A program made the translations under genes and the position numbers. Of a stretch of DNA of 64,000 bases, positions 52,390 through 59,744 are shown one piece after another. Origin of the DNA: Pedobacter sp. ISL-64. GTDB lineage: Bacteria > Bacteroidota > Bacteroidia > Sphingobacteriales > Sphingobacteriaceae. The stretch is taken from NCBI RefSeq assembly GCF_018613605.1, contig NZ_JAGGPU010000011.1, forward strand, positions 62,001 to 126,000. Direction: 5' to 3'. The notes beneath the pieces were generated by a model. It was given only the letters and a program-made list of their open reading frames with translations, did no database searches and was not told where the DNA came from. The stretch's first letter is position 1. Each line of letters starts with the position of its first letter.

Positions 52390-53603
52390 TGAATATCTTT
52401 AAAATCAGTAGCAAAAACCTCGTCAGGAATAAGCTAACAACAATTTTGAATATTATTTTAGTTGCCTTTGGTGTAAGCATCCTGTCTATTCTCTTTTTGG
52501 CTTCTACACAGATTAGTAACAAACTGGAAAAAAATGCCAAGGATATCGATCTGGTTGTGGGGGCAAAAGGAAGCCCCTTACAGTTGATATTAAGCAGCGT
52601 TTACCATATCGATTACCCAACGGGAAATATTCCTGCTAAAGATGCCTACAAATTAATGCAGAACCCTATGGTTAAAAGGGCTGTTCCATTGGCATTGGGC
52701 GATAATTATAACGGCTACCGGATTGTTGGCACTGATAGTACTTTCTCCAATCTTTACGGTTTATCTATCCAAAAGGGCAGTTTTTGGCATAAAGATTTAG
52801 AAGTAACCCTTGGTAGCACTGTTGCATTAACATCGGGGCTCAAGATTGGCGGTTTTTTTTTCGGCGCACATGGTTTAACCGGGAATGGTGATGTTCATAA
52901 ACAACATGCTTACCGGGTAAAAGGGATTTTAAAACCACAGGGAAACATAACCGATAATCTGATCCTCACTAATATTGGTAGTGTGTATAAAATGCATGAA
53001 GAGAAGCATGTTGAGGGCCATAGCCACGTTGCTGCAGAAGAAGCCAAAGAGATTAACGATAAACAGATTACAGCCTTGCTGATCCAGTATAAATCGCCAA
53101 TGTCGGTGATTCTTTTCCCGCGGATGGTTAACCAAAGTACAAACATGCAGGCGGCCTCTCCAGCGATGGAAAGTGCAAGGTTGTTTTCACTGATTGGTGT
53201 TGGGATTGATACGTTACAATGGTTCGCCATATTTATTATGGGGATTGCTGCCCTGAGTATTTTTATCAGCCTTTATAACGCCATGAAAGAACGGAAATAC
53301 GACCTGGCCATTATGCGCTGTCTTGGTGCATCAAAATCGAAACTCTTTTTCCTGGTTATGTTTGAAGGGGTTTTGGTTACATTTATCGGCGCCTGTTTGG
53401 GATTGTTGATCGGGCATGTTGCCCTTGAGGTAATCGGGGCCTATCAGGAATCTTCTCAGGCAAAATTAACAGGGCTTACTGCAATTCTACAGGAAGTATA
53501 TTTAATCTGGATCGGGCTGTTTATCGGCGCTTTAGCCTCGCTTATCCCTGCTATGCAGATTTACAAGGTTGATATTGCCGAAACTTTAACCAAAAACAGA
53601 TAA
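52389..53603 (+). CDS. MacB/FtsX-type ABC permease with histidine-rich periplasmic part
   Basis: Inner-membrane permease of 404 residues. One N-terminal helix (about 18-40) is followed by a large periplasmic domain and three C-terminal helices (about 280-300, 325-350, 370-395), the layout of the MacB/LolC/FtsX family. The periplasmic part holds a His/Glu-rich segment, KMHEEKHVEGHSHVAAEEAK (residues 201-220, with His203, 207, 211, 213), and further His at 161, 170 and 173. This could bind zinc and is not general in the family. It pairs with the preceding ATPase (1-base overlap). The DUF3299 genes begin 20 bases later. Confidence 0.88.
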   Translation: MNIFKISSKNLVRNKLTTILNIILVAFGVSILSILFLASTQISNKLEKNAKDIDLVVGAKGSPLQLILSSVYHIDYPTGNIPAKDAYKLMQNPMVKRAVPLALGDNYNGYRIVGTDSTFSNLYGLSIQKGSFWHKDLEVTLGSTVALTSGLKIGGFFFGAHGLTGNGDVHKQHAYRVKGILKPQGNITDNLILTNIGSVYKMHEEKHVEGHSHVAAEEAKEINDKQITALLIQYKSPMSVILFPRMVNQSTNMQAASPAMESARLFSLIGVGIDTLQWFAIFIMGIAALSIFISLYNAMKERKYDLAIMRCLGASKSKLFFLVMFEGVLVTFIGACLGLLIGHVALEVIGAYQESSQAKLTGLTAILQEVYLIWIGLFIGALASLIPAMQIYKVDIAETLTKNR

Positions 53604-53622
53604 CCCGGTTGAGGTTAATGCG

Positions 53623-54060
53623 ATGAAGAAATTGGTTTTGTTGGTTGTTTCATGTTTAGTTATCCACGTAGTAGCGGCGCAGGTTAAGGTACATACCGAC
53701 ATGCGCACGCCTACCTGGAACCTGATCGGTTTAAGGTATGATGCCGAAATTGCTCCAAAGAAATGGGGAAGCGTTTTTCCTCCGGCATTAAAGGCATTAC
53801 ACAATAAGGTTATCGAGCTGCCTGGTTACATCATCCCCACAAAGGTAGGCTCGAAATTTAGCGAATTTATGTTCTCTATTGTACCCATTGCCTCCTGTCC
53901 GTACTGTGGCTTGGGCGATATTCCATCAATGGTGCAGGTAAAAATGTTAACGGCTATTCCCATTACCGAAAAACCGATCAAACTGAAAGGGATATTCGTT
54001 ATTAACGATTCGGGTGATGATAGGAGCGAGTTTTTTCTTTTAAATGCAAAACAGTTATGA
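53623..54060 (+). CDS. DUF3299 secreted protein, copy 1
   Basis: Exported protein of 145 residues with a signal peptide ending at VVAAQ. The mature part matches DUF3299: MRTPTWNLIGLRYD, then NKVIELPGYIIPTKVGSKFS and the conserved FMFSIVPIASCPYCG (Cys92, Cys95). The CPYCG knuckle looks like a redox or metal site. Proteins of this family are encoded with MacB-like ABC transporters in zinc-repressed operons of Pseudomonas (PA4063-PA4066), which supports a role in zinc handling; the biochemical role is unknown. It overlaps copy 2 by 4 bases. Confidence 0.85.
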   Translation: MKKLVLLVVSCLVIHVVAAQVKVHTDMRTPTWNLIGLRYDAEIAPKKWGSVFPPALKALHNKVIELPGYIIPTKVGSKFSEFMFSIVPIASCPYCGLGDIPSMVQVKMLTAIPITEKPIKLKGIFVINDSGDDRSEFFLLNAKQL

Positions 54061-54476
54061 TGAAAAAATATATAACGGTTTTATTGATGTTGATCTCTTT
54101 TACGGCTGTTGCGCAGGTAAATGTACATACCGATATGCGTACGCCCACCTGGAACCTGATCGGCTTAAAATACGATAAACAGGTAAAACCATTGGTTTGG
54201 CAGGCTGTTTTTCCGCTGGCATTAAAAGCAATCAATAACAAGATCATTGAAATCCCAGGCTATATTATTCCAACCAAGGTTGGTAATAGTTTTACCGAGT
54301 TTATGTTTTCTATTGTGCCCATTGCCTCCTGCCCGTATTGTGGCACGGGCGATATCCCTTCGATGATAGAAGTGAAGACTTTAAAACCGATTACCTGGAC
54401 CGATGAGCCGATTACCCTGAAAGGCAAATTTATAATCAACGATCTGGTGATAGCCGATCTACCTTTTTTCTTTTAG
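54057..54476 (+). CDS. DUF3299 secreted protein, copy 2, probably frameshifted at the C-terminus
   Basis: Exported protein of 139 residues, a close paralogue of copy 1 (signal peptide ending AVAQ; TDMRTPTWNLIGLKYD; FMFSIVPIASCPYCG). It ends early at LPFFF. Between the shared NDL/NDS point and the T-run it is one base shorter than copy 1. In the +2 frame the sequence continues FFLLDAIKR and stops at 54491-54493, where TGA overlaps the next ATG as ATGA. Copy 1 ends FFLLNAKQL and the upstream pair overlaps in a similar way. This suggests a recent one-base loss near 54445-54463 or a sequencing error. The lost residues are few, so function may remain. Confidence 0.8.
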   Translation: MMKKYITVLLMLISFTAVAQVNVHTDMRTPTWNLIGLKYDKQVKPLVWQAVFPLALKAINNKIIEIPGYIIPTKVGNSFTEFMFSIVPIASCPYCGTGDIPSMIEVKTLKPITWTDEPITLKGKFIINDLVIADLPFFF

Positions 54477-54489
54477 ATGCTATAAAACG

Positions 54490-54939
54490 ATGAGATATTT
54501 GCATTTTATTTTCTTTCTGTTTTCCGTTTGCTCAGTTAGTGCACAAACGCAAAAGCACAACCCAAAAGATCAATTGCGATCTTTAAACTGGGATGTAATC
54601 GGCTCGGTGAAATTTGAACTTACCGAAAAGAACGAACTTTTGCCCCTGTTTACTGAATCGATCAGACGTTTTGAGAATAGGGAGTTTGATTTAACAGGTT
54701 ACCTGATCCCTATAAAAAGTGGACAGAAACAACAGCAATTTCTTTTGGCTACCCTTCCCATTAACCAATGTTATTTTTGTGGGCAAAATGGTATTCCGGT
54801 AATGATTATGGTTGAGATGAGAATTGCTGTGCCTTATAACGAAAAACCCATCCATGTACGGGGGATTTTAAAATTGGAACAAAAGGATGCGAGCTATGCA
54901 CCGCCAATAAGCATCAAAAATGCCAAACTGATTAATTAA
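54490..54939 (+). CDS. DUF3299-like secreted protein, copy 3 (divergent)
   Basis: Exported protein of 149 residues with a signal peptide ending SVSAQ. It aligns with copies 1 and 2 (RSLNWDVIGSVKFE, FDLTGYLIPIKSGQKQQQFL, LPINQCYFCGQNGIPVMIMV) but is far more diverged; the knuckle is CYFCG in place of CPYCG. It is thus an older duplicate, unlike the close pair upstream. It may do a related but distinct job in the same complex. The Fur-type regulator follows after 20 bases. Confidence 0.8.
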   Translation: MRYLHFIFFLFSVCSVSAQTQKHNPKDQLRSLNWDVIGSVKFELTEKNELLPLFTESIRRFENREFDLTGYLIPIKSGQKQQQFLLATLPINQCYFCGQNGIPVMIMVEMRIAVPYNEKPIHVRGILKLEQKDASYAPPISIKNAKLIN

Positions 54940-54944
54940 TTGCT

Positions 54945-54952
54945 TATTTTTG
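54945..54952 (+). promoter_or_regulatory. -7 box immediately before the Fur/Zur gene
   Basis: TATTTTTG ends 7 bases before the ATG at 54960, so a separate, nearly leaderless transcript of the regulator is possible besides readthrough from the operon. ATTGCT words on both sides (54939 and 54954) recall the TTGC arm of the candidate operators. Confidence 0.35.
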
Positions 54953-54959
54953 TATTGCT

Positions 54960-55397
54960 ATGGAAAACAAAACAGCACGTTTTGAAAAACTTTTGGTTAA
55001 AAACGGACTAAAAAGAACTGCCCCACGTTTACAGGTGCTGGAGATTTTGAGCGGAAGAGATTCTGCAACATCTCAGCCTTACTTGGAGCAGGTGATGGGC
55101 AAGGATGCAGACCGGGTTACTTTATACCGTGTTTTGCAGGCTTTCGAAGAAAAAGGGATTATACATAAGGTTTTAGATCAACAGGGTACAGCCAATTATG
55201 CCATCTGTTCTGATGGCTGCAGTGCACACGAACACCATGATGAACATGTGCATTTTAACTGCGATAACTGTCATAAAATTTACTGTTTGGATACCGTTAA
55301 AATTCCGGCATTAAAAGTTCCTGCCGGATTTAAAGTAGAGCACCTGAACCTGATTGCTACCGGTTTATGCGCAAGCTGTTCGGATAAGGTAAATTAA
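54960..55397 (+). CDS. Fur-family regulator, probable zinc sensor Zur
   Basis: Metal-dependent repressor of 145 residues. The N-terminal winged helix (NGLKRTAPRLQVLEILSGRD, then VTLYRVLQAFEEKGIIHK) is followed by the metal-binding dimerisation domain with HEHHDEHVHFNCDNC (His90-98, Cys101 and Cys104) and a second CxxC (CASC, Cys137 and Cys140). These are the structural-zinc and sensory sites of Fur proteins. The sequence cannot tell Zur from Fur, but the neighbourhood (COG0523 GTPase, DUF3299 and ABC genes) favours zinc. As last gene of the operon it would be autoregulated through the two palindromes at 51107-51159. Confidence 0.85.
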   Translation: MENKTARFEKLLVKNGLKRTAPRLQVLEILSGRDSATSQPYLEQVMGKDADRVTLYRVLQAFEEKGIIHKVLDQQGTANYAICSDGCSAHEHHDEHVHFNCDNCHKIYCLDTVKIPALKVPAGFKVEHLNLIATGLCASCSDKVN

Positions 55398-55400
55398 AGT

Positions 55401-56384
55401 TTATTGCACCAAAAGATTACAACCCCTGATATCGGCATTGTCAAACCTGCCCAATACTTCAAAACTTTGATCAGGATTTATTCTGCCCAAATCCTGCGTA
55501 GCAATAAATGAACAAGAATTGAGATTGGCCAGATCGATTACATTGATGCCGCCAGTCCTGCCATTCGCCATCAAACTTAAAGGATCGTTGGTGTCGCGGA
55601 TCAAAACCTTCATCCAGCTGGGGCAGTTAAAGATACCTTCACCCAAAGAATAAGCCTGAGAAAGTAGTTCGGTCATCCCATATTCGCTATGGATAGCTTT
55701 TACACCAAATCCTTCGGTTAATTGTTCGTGAAGTTCTTCCCGTACCATTTCTTTACGTTTCCCTTTCATTCCTCCCGTTTCCATTACAATCAGCTCGGGG
55801 AAATCGATTTCAAACTGTTCTATAAAATCGAGCAGGGCATAGGTAACACCAATTAAAACAGTTTTCTGTTTTTTTGATTTAAGATCCAGGAGGGTTTTCA
55901 GCAGTTCATCATGGTTGTATAAAAAGTAACCACTTTGTGGGTGTTTGCTCTTTTCGATCAGATCGTTCACCATGTAGATTAACGATGAACCAGCTCGCTG
56001 TTGGTAGGATGGGAGCAGAGCCAAAAAGCAATATTCAGTAATATCCCCGTAAAATTGTGCAAAAGCCTGTAGATAGCTCTGTTCATATAATTTCACATTG
56101 GTTACATGATGGCTGCTCTGTACCATGCCTGTAGTACCAGAACTGCTGAAAGTAATTTCGACAGGATCGGTACTGCTGAGAATGGAATGGCTTTTAAAAA
56201 AACTGATTGGTAAAAAAGGGATCTGTGCAATTTCGCTCACCTCATCAGCATCAACACCTAAATGAAAGATATATTCGCGATAAACATTGCAGTTTTGCGC
56301 CTGTAACTTAAAAACGTTTAAGGCAAGGGCGTTAAACGCATCGGTACTTTTTACAGAAAATATATCGTTAGCTGTTAAATCCAC
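55401..56384 (-). CDS. LuxE/PaaK-like acyl-protein synthetase
   Basis: Adenylate-forming enzyme-like protein of 327 residues in the LuxE (acyl-protein synthetase) group. Seen: the AMP-binding-like TFSSSGTTGMVQSSHHV (about residues 78-94), the GGMKGKRKEM segment, IHSEYGMTELLSQAYS and the C-terminal RFDNADIRGCNLLV. LuxE activates fatty acids for bioluminescence, but no luxC or luxAB is nearby, and stand-alone homologues are common in Bacteroidota with unknown acyl partners. It converges with the Fur gene, 4 bases away. Confidence 0.8.
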   Translation of the reverse strand: MDLTANDIFSVKSTDAFNALALNVFKLQAQNCNVYREYIFHLGVDADEVSEIAQIPFLPISFFKSHSILSSTDPVEITFSSSGTTGMVQSSHHVTNVKLYEQSYLQAFAQFYGDITEYCFLALLPSYQQRAGSSLIYMVNDLIEKSKHPQSGYFLYNHDELLKTLLDLKSKKQKTVLIGVTYALLDFIEQFEIDFPELIVMETGGMKGKRKEMVREELHEQLTEGFGVKAIHSEYGMTELLSQAYSLGEGIFNCPSWMKVLIRDTNDPLSLMANGRTGGINVIDLANLNSCSFIATQDLGRINPDQSFEVLGRFDNADIRGCNLLVQ

Positions 56385-56751
56385 ACGGTAAAAGTCAATG
56401 CCGTAAAGTTAAGGTTTTTAATGATTATCCATCAATTGGAGCAGTCTTAAAATAGCCAAACCGCATATTAAATTATTATTTGCAAAGCAATTGCAGCAGA
56501 CCTATGTTAGTTTAGTCCCGCCATTCGCTTTATACCGATGAAGAATCGGTATGTTCGCTGCTGTCGGGTTTAGTTTAGTGAGGCTTGTGCTGCTATATCG
56601 GTTTACCTTGCACAAGTCTTGTTTTTTAGCCCTGACAGAAGCGGGCACGCAGTAAAGCGGATGGCAGGACCTGCTTTAAAAAAAGCGAATGGCGTTGCGC
56701 TTCAAAAAAGAAATACTTTAAATCACAACCTTGCAGTAAATTACGCAAGCA
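56385..56751. other. Intergenic region with inverted repeats
   Basis: 367 bases without a credible gene; the longest open frame has no features. It holds the palindromic element listed next. Confidence 0.55.
56519..56694. repeat. Long intergenic palindromic element
   Basis: CGCCATTCGCTTT (56519-56531) is perfectly inverted as AAAGCGAATGGCG (56682-56694), and a near copy AAAGCGGATGGC lies at 56654-56665. A small perfect hairpin TACCGAT / ATCGGTA (56533-56551) sits next to the left arm. It looks like a dispersed intergenic repeat of Bacteroidota. Confidence 0.65.
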
Positions 56752-57111
56752 TTATGCTATTTTCTCGTCAGTTTTTTTTGCCAGCATCGCCATGCGGAAC
56801 TGATAACCACAGTAACCGCTAATACCGGCAACCAAGCCACTTAAAATTCCCGTAACCAACAGCAGTGCCCACCACAATTTTACACCAGTCATCACGGCCA
56901 CACGGCCAGCAAGGACGTTATCATTAGGCAAGCTTTTAAATAAAGCATATCCGATCCAAAGTAAGAAAACAGCAAGAAAAGACTGCCAAAAGGCTATTTT
57001 TCCTGTTTTGCCAATAATGCCGCAGGTGGCAAAAGAAATTACAATAATGATCCACCAGGGGGCAATCATTTGTAAAAGGAAACAGATTATTAATATAACA
57101 ATGAAAACCAT
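56752..57111 (-). CDS. Small integral membrane protein
   Basis: Protein of 119 residues with four hydrophobic stretches (VFIVILIICFLLQMI, WIIIVISFATCGII, IAFWQSFLAVFLLWIGYALF, LWWALLLVTGILSGLVAGIS) and a short charged end. No family is recognised. It starts 6 bases after the stop of the penicillin acylase gene on the same strand, so the two are probably cotranscribed. Function unknown. Confidence 0.65.
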   Translation of the reverse strand: MVFIVILIICFLLQMIAPWWIIIVISFATCGIIGKTGKIAFWQSFLAVFLLWIGYALFKSLPNDNVLAGRVAVMTGVKLWWALLLVTGILSGLVAGISGYCGYQFRMAMLAKKTDEKIA

Positions 57112-57117
57112 TTTAGC

Positions 57118-59547
57118 CTATTTAGAAATTTTTAAACGAGAAATAACCGTACCCGATTTATCATCAGGACTTTGCATATAAAACAGATCGTACAATTTGC
57201 CATTTGCCCAGGTATCGATCATATTGTCATAAAATTTGCTTCCAGGATTACCTGATTGGCCACCTGGATAAACCCCATGTCCTTTTGGCGTTTTACCCAG
57301 TTCGATCACCATCCGCCATGAAGGTCCGTTGGCTTCGCTCAAAGCATTAATGGCAGTTTTCGCACCACCAATCTGTAAAACTTTCGAGCCGAATCCTGGT
57401 ATTTTGGCCAGGTGTGGCACATTGGTCTGTTTTACATTTGCCCAGTCCCAATCTTTGTTTATCGGCCCAAAGCGTCTTTCCAAACTATCGCAGCTATATT
57501 TAAAAGCTTCGTTAACCAGTTCAGATAATGTTTCTTTTTTGCTGGTATTGATATTATCATACCATGTTGCATTGGGTTCCTTCAAGATCATTTCCACCGT
57601 GCGGTCTCTCGAAGGGTAACGCATCGGGACTCCTTTAACCTCGAATTCGTCCGCCCAGATATCATGTGATAAGCGTTTGGTCCATATCTCAAATACGCTG
57701 GCTGCAATTTCATGAGCATCATAACGTTTGTTCCACTTGTTCAGGTATGCCAATGCTTCTTTTTGTGTTGCGTTTAATTGTTCGTTGTTTAATAAGGGCA
57801 ATAAAGCAGGAACCAGGTTTTGTGCCATAATGCTATAATTATCAGTCTGCATCAAACGGATGCTATCCAATGTAGCCTTGTTCATGGCCGATAAGCGGTC
57901 ATTGATCCTTTTGCCTCGCTCGTAAGGTGCAAATTCCCAGTTGATGTAGTATGGATAGGTGGTATCGGTAGAAGACTGATTTGCAGAGCTTACAAAGCCA
58001 CGCGGCGGATTCTTAACTGTTGGATTCTGTGCATTCGGGATCCAGCCATGCCAATCGTAGGCCGGGTCTGTGCCATCAAGGATAAACTTGCCCTGATCCT
58101 TCCACTTTAGGGGGAATTTACCATTTGGCGTAATGGCAATATCATTATCTACACTAGCAAAAACAAAGTTTTGTGCAGGTGCGGTATAAAAAGTTAAGGC
58201 CTTACGGTAGTCGTTATAATTTTTCCCACGGTTCAGGTAATAGAAAGTCATGAGTTCGTTCGACTCATCATGTGCGATCCACCTCAAAGCGTCGCCAACA
58301 GGCACATTATCTGCCCTGCCGTATTTTGGTTTCTGGAAATATACCACCGGCCCATGATGCGTGTAGTAAACGGTATCTATTTCATCTTTTCCACCACGGA
58401 TTTTAATCGTTTCCAATCTCTTTGTTGTGGCTTTCCATTTATTGTTGTACCAATATTCGTTGTGGCTGGAATCTTTAAACTTGATCTGATAAAAATCCAG
58501 TACATCGGCTGCAACATTGGTCACGCCCCAGGCTATTTTCTGGTTAAAACCTATAATTACGCCAGGAGCGCCAGGCAATGAAACGCCATAAGTATTTACG
58601 CCCGGTGCATGTAGTTGGATCTGATACCAGATTGAAGGAAGTGTTAAATCCAAATGTGGATCGTTTGCCAAAATCGGATATCCTGATGCAGTTTTGGCTC
58701 CAGATAAAGCCCAGTTATTACTGCCAATGCCTTCTATTTTTTCGGTTGTTTTTACCCGGCCGGTTTGCGCCTGTGTGAAGCTTTCTGGTGTTTTAGGTGT
58801 TGCTAAAGGAGAGAAATCCCATTTTGTGCCAACAGGGATGATCGGGTCTTCGCGGAACGGATAATCCGGGAAAAGATTTTTGGTCACCTCGGGGCCGAAT
58901 TTTTTCAAGATGTTTGTCATGTAAAATTCGTCAGAACCCATGGCTAAAACCGCCGACATCTGTTTTAGGAGCAGCGCACATTTTACAGGCGTCCAGTTTT
59001 CAGGCTTAAAATCGAGTATTTTGTATTCTAAAGGATAATTGGCTTTAGAAAGCGTTTTGATATAGGCATTGATCCCTTCGGTATAAGCTAAGATCATTTC
59101 TTTTGCCTTAGGATCGGCCATCATACCTTTTAACGAGTTTTCTGCGCCATAAACCATACCCATCCGGCGCTGGTAGCGATCTACCTCTATCGCTTTATCG
59201 CCAACTACTTCGCTAATTCTACCCGCAGCAAAACGGGTCTGGAAATCCATTTGCCAAAGGCGGTGCATAGCGGTTACATAACCTTGTGCCAGATATAGAT
59301 CGTGATCATTCTGTGCAAAAATATGTGGAATCATACGGTCGTCAAAAACGATTTCGATTTTATCTATTGCCCCTTTAATTTTCGCTTTATGGTTAAACAT
59401 AAAATGATTGTTCTCTGCATTTTGCCAGAAACCCATAAACGGATCTAGGAATTTCAACAGTGGAGGTGTACTACCTAATTTGGTGTTAAATAAAAAAGCT
59501 AATGCTATCGGAATAATGATGCAGAATACGGCTTTAATTTTATTCAT
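57118..59547 (-). CDS. Penicillin acylase family (S45) N-terminal nucleophile hydrolase
   Basis: Exported Ntn-hydrolase of 809 residues. An N-terminal hydrophobic segment (AVFCIIIPIALAFLF) acts as signal or anchor. The alpha-chain region (HIFAQNDHDLYLAQGYVTAM, RLWQMDFQTRFAAGRISEVV) is followed by the self-cleavage site GIGSNNWALSG, with Ser276 as the new N-terminal nucleophile of the beta chain, and then NDPHLDLTLPSIWYQ. Family members hydrolyse amides such as penicillins or acyl-homoserine lactones; substrate here unknown. It precedes a small membrane protein gene by 6 bases. Confidence 0.92.
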   Translation of the reverse strand: MNKIKAVFCIIIPIALAFLFNTKLGSTPPLLKFLDPFMGFWQNAENNHFMFNHKAKIKGAIDKIEIVFDDRMIPHIFAQNDHDLYLAQGYVTAMHRLWQMDFQTRFAAGRISEVVGDKAIEVDRYQRRMGMVYGAENSLKGMMADPKAKEMILAYTEGINAYIKTLSKANYPLEYKILDFKPENWTPVKCALLLKQMSAVLAMGSDEFYMTNILKKFGPEVTKNLFPDYPFREDPIIPVGTKWDFSPLATPKTPESFTQAQTGRVKTTEKIEGIGSNNWALSGAKTASGYPILANDPHLDLTLPSIWYQIQLHAPGVNTYGVSLPGAPGVIIGFNQKIAWGVTNVAADVLDFYQIKFKDSSHNEYWYNNKWKATTKRLETIKIRGGKDEIDTVYYTHHGPVVYFQKPKYGRADNVPVGDALRWIAHDESNELMTFYYLNRGKNYNDYRKALTFYTAPAQNFVFASVDNDIAITPNGKFPLKWKDQGKFILDGTDPAYDWHGWIPNAQNPTVKNPPRGFVSSANQSSTDTTYPYYINWEFAPYERGKRINDRLSAMNKATLDSIRLMQTDNYSIMAQNLVPALLPLLNNEQLNATQKEALAYLNKWNKRYDAHEIAASVFEIWTKRLSHDIWADEFEVKGVPMRYPSRDRTVEMILKEPNATWYDNINTSKKETLSELVNEAFKYSCDSLERRFGPINKDWDWANVKQTNVPHLAKIPGFGSKVLQIGGAKTAINALSEANGPSWRMVIELGKTPKGHGVYPGGQSGNPGSKFYDNMIDTWANGKLYDLFYMQSPDDKSGTVISRLKISK

Positions 59548-59744
59548 AATGGTTAGCTAACAAGTCTTTCGCTAAAGATAGGGCAAAATGACGGTTTATG
59601 TTTAATGCAAAATACAACAAACTGTATATCAATCAAAATTATAATTCGAATTGAAATTATTATGCTAACATAATTTGTTTAATTCAAAAAAAGAATTTAA
59701 GTTTATATAACTAATAATACAAACAACCAAATTAACAATCGTTT

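Noticed and set aside
55401..56384. Bioluminescence (lux) operon
   Set aside because: Only a LuxE-like gene is found, with no luxA, luxB, luxC or luxD nearby.
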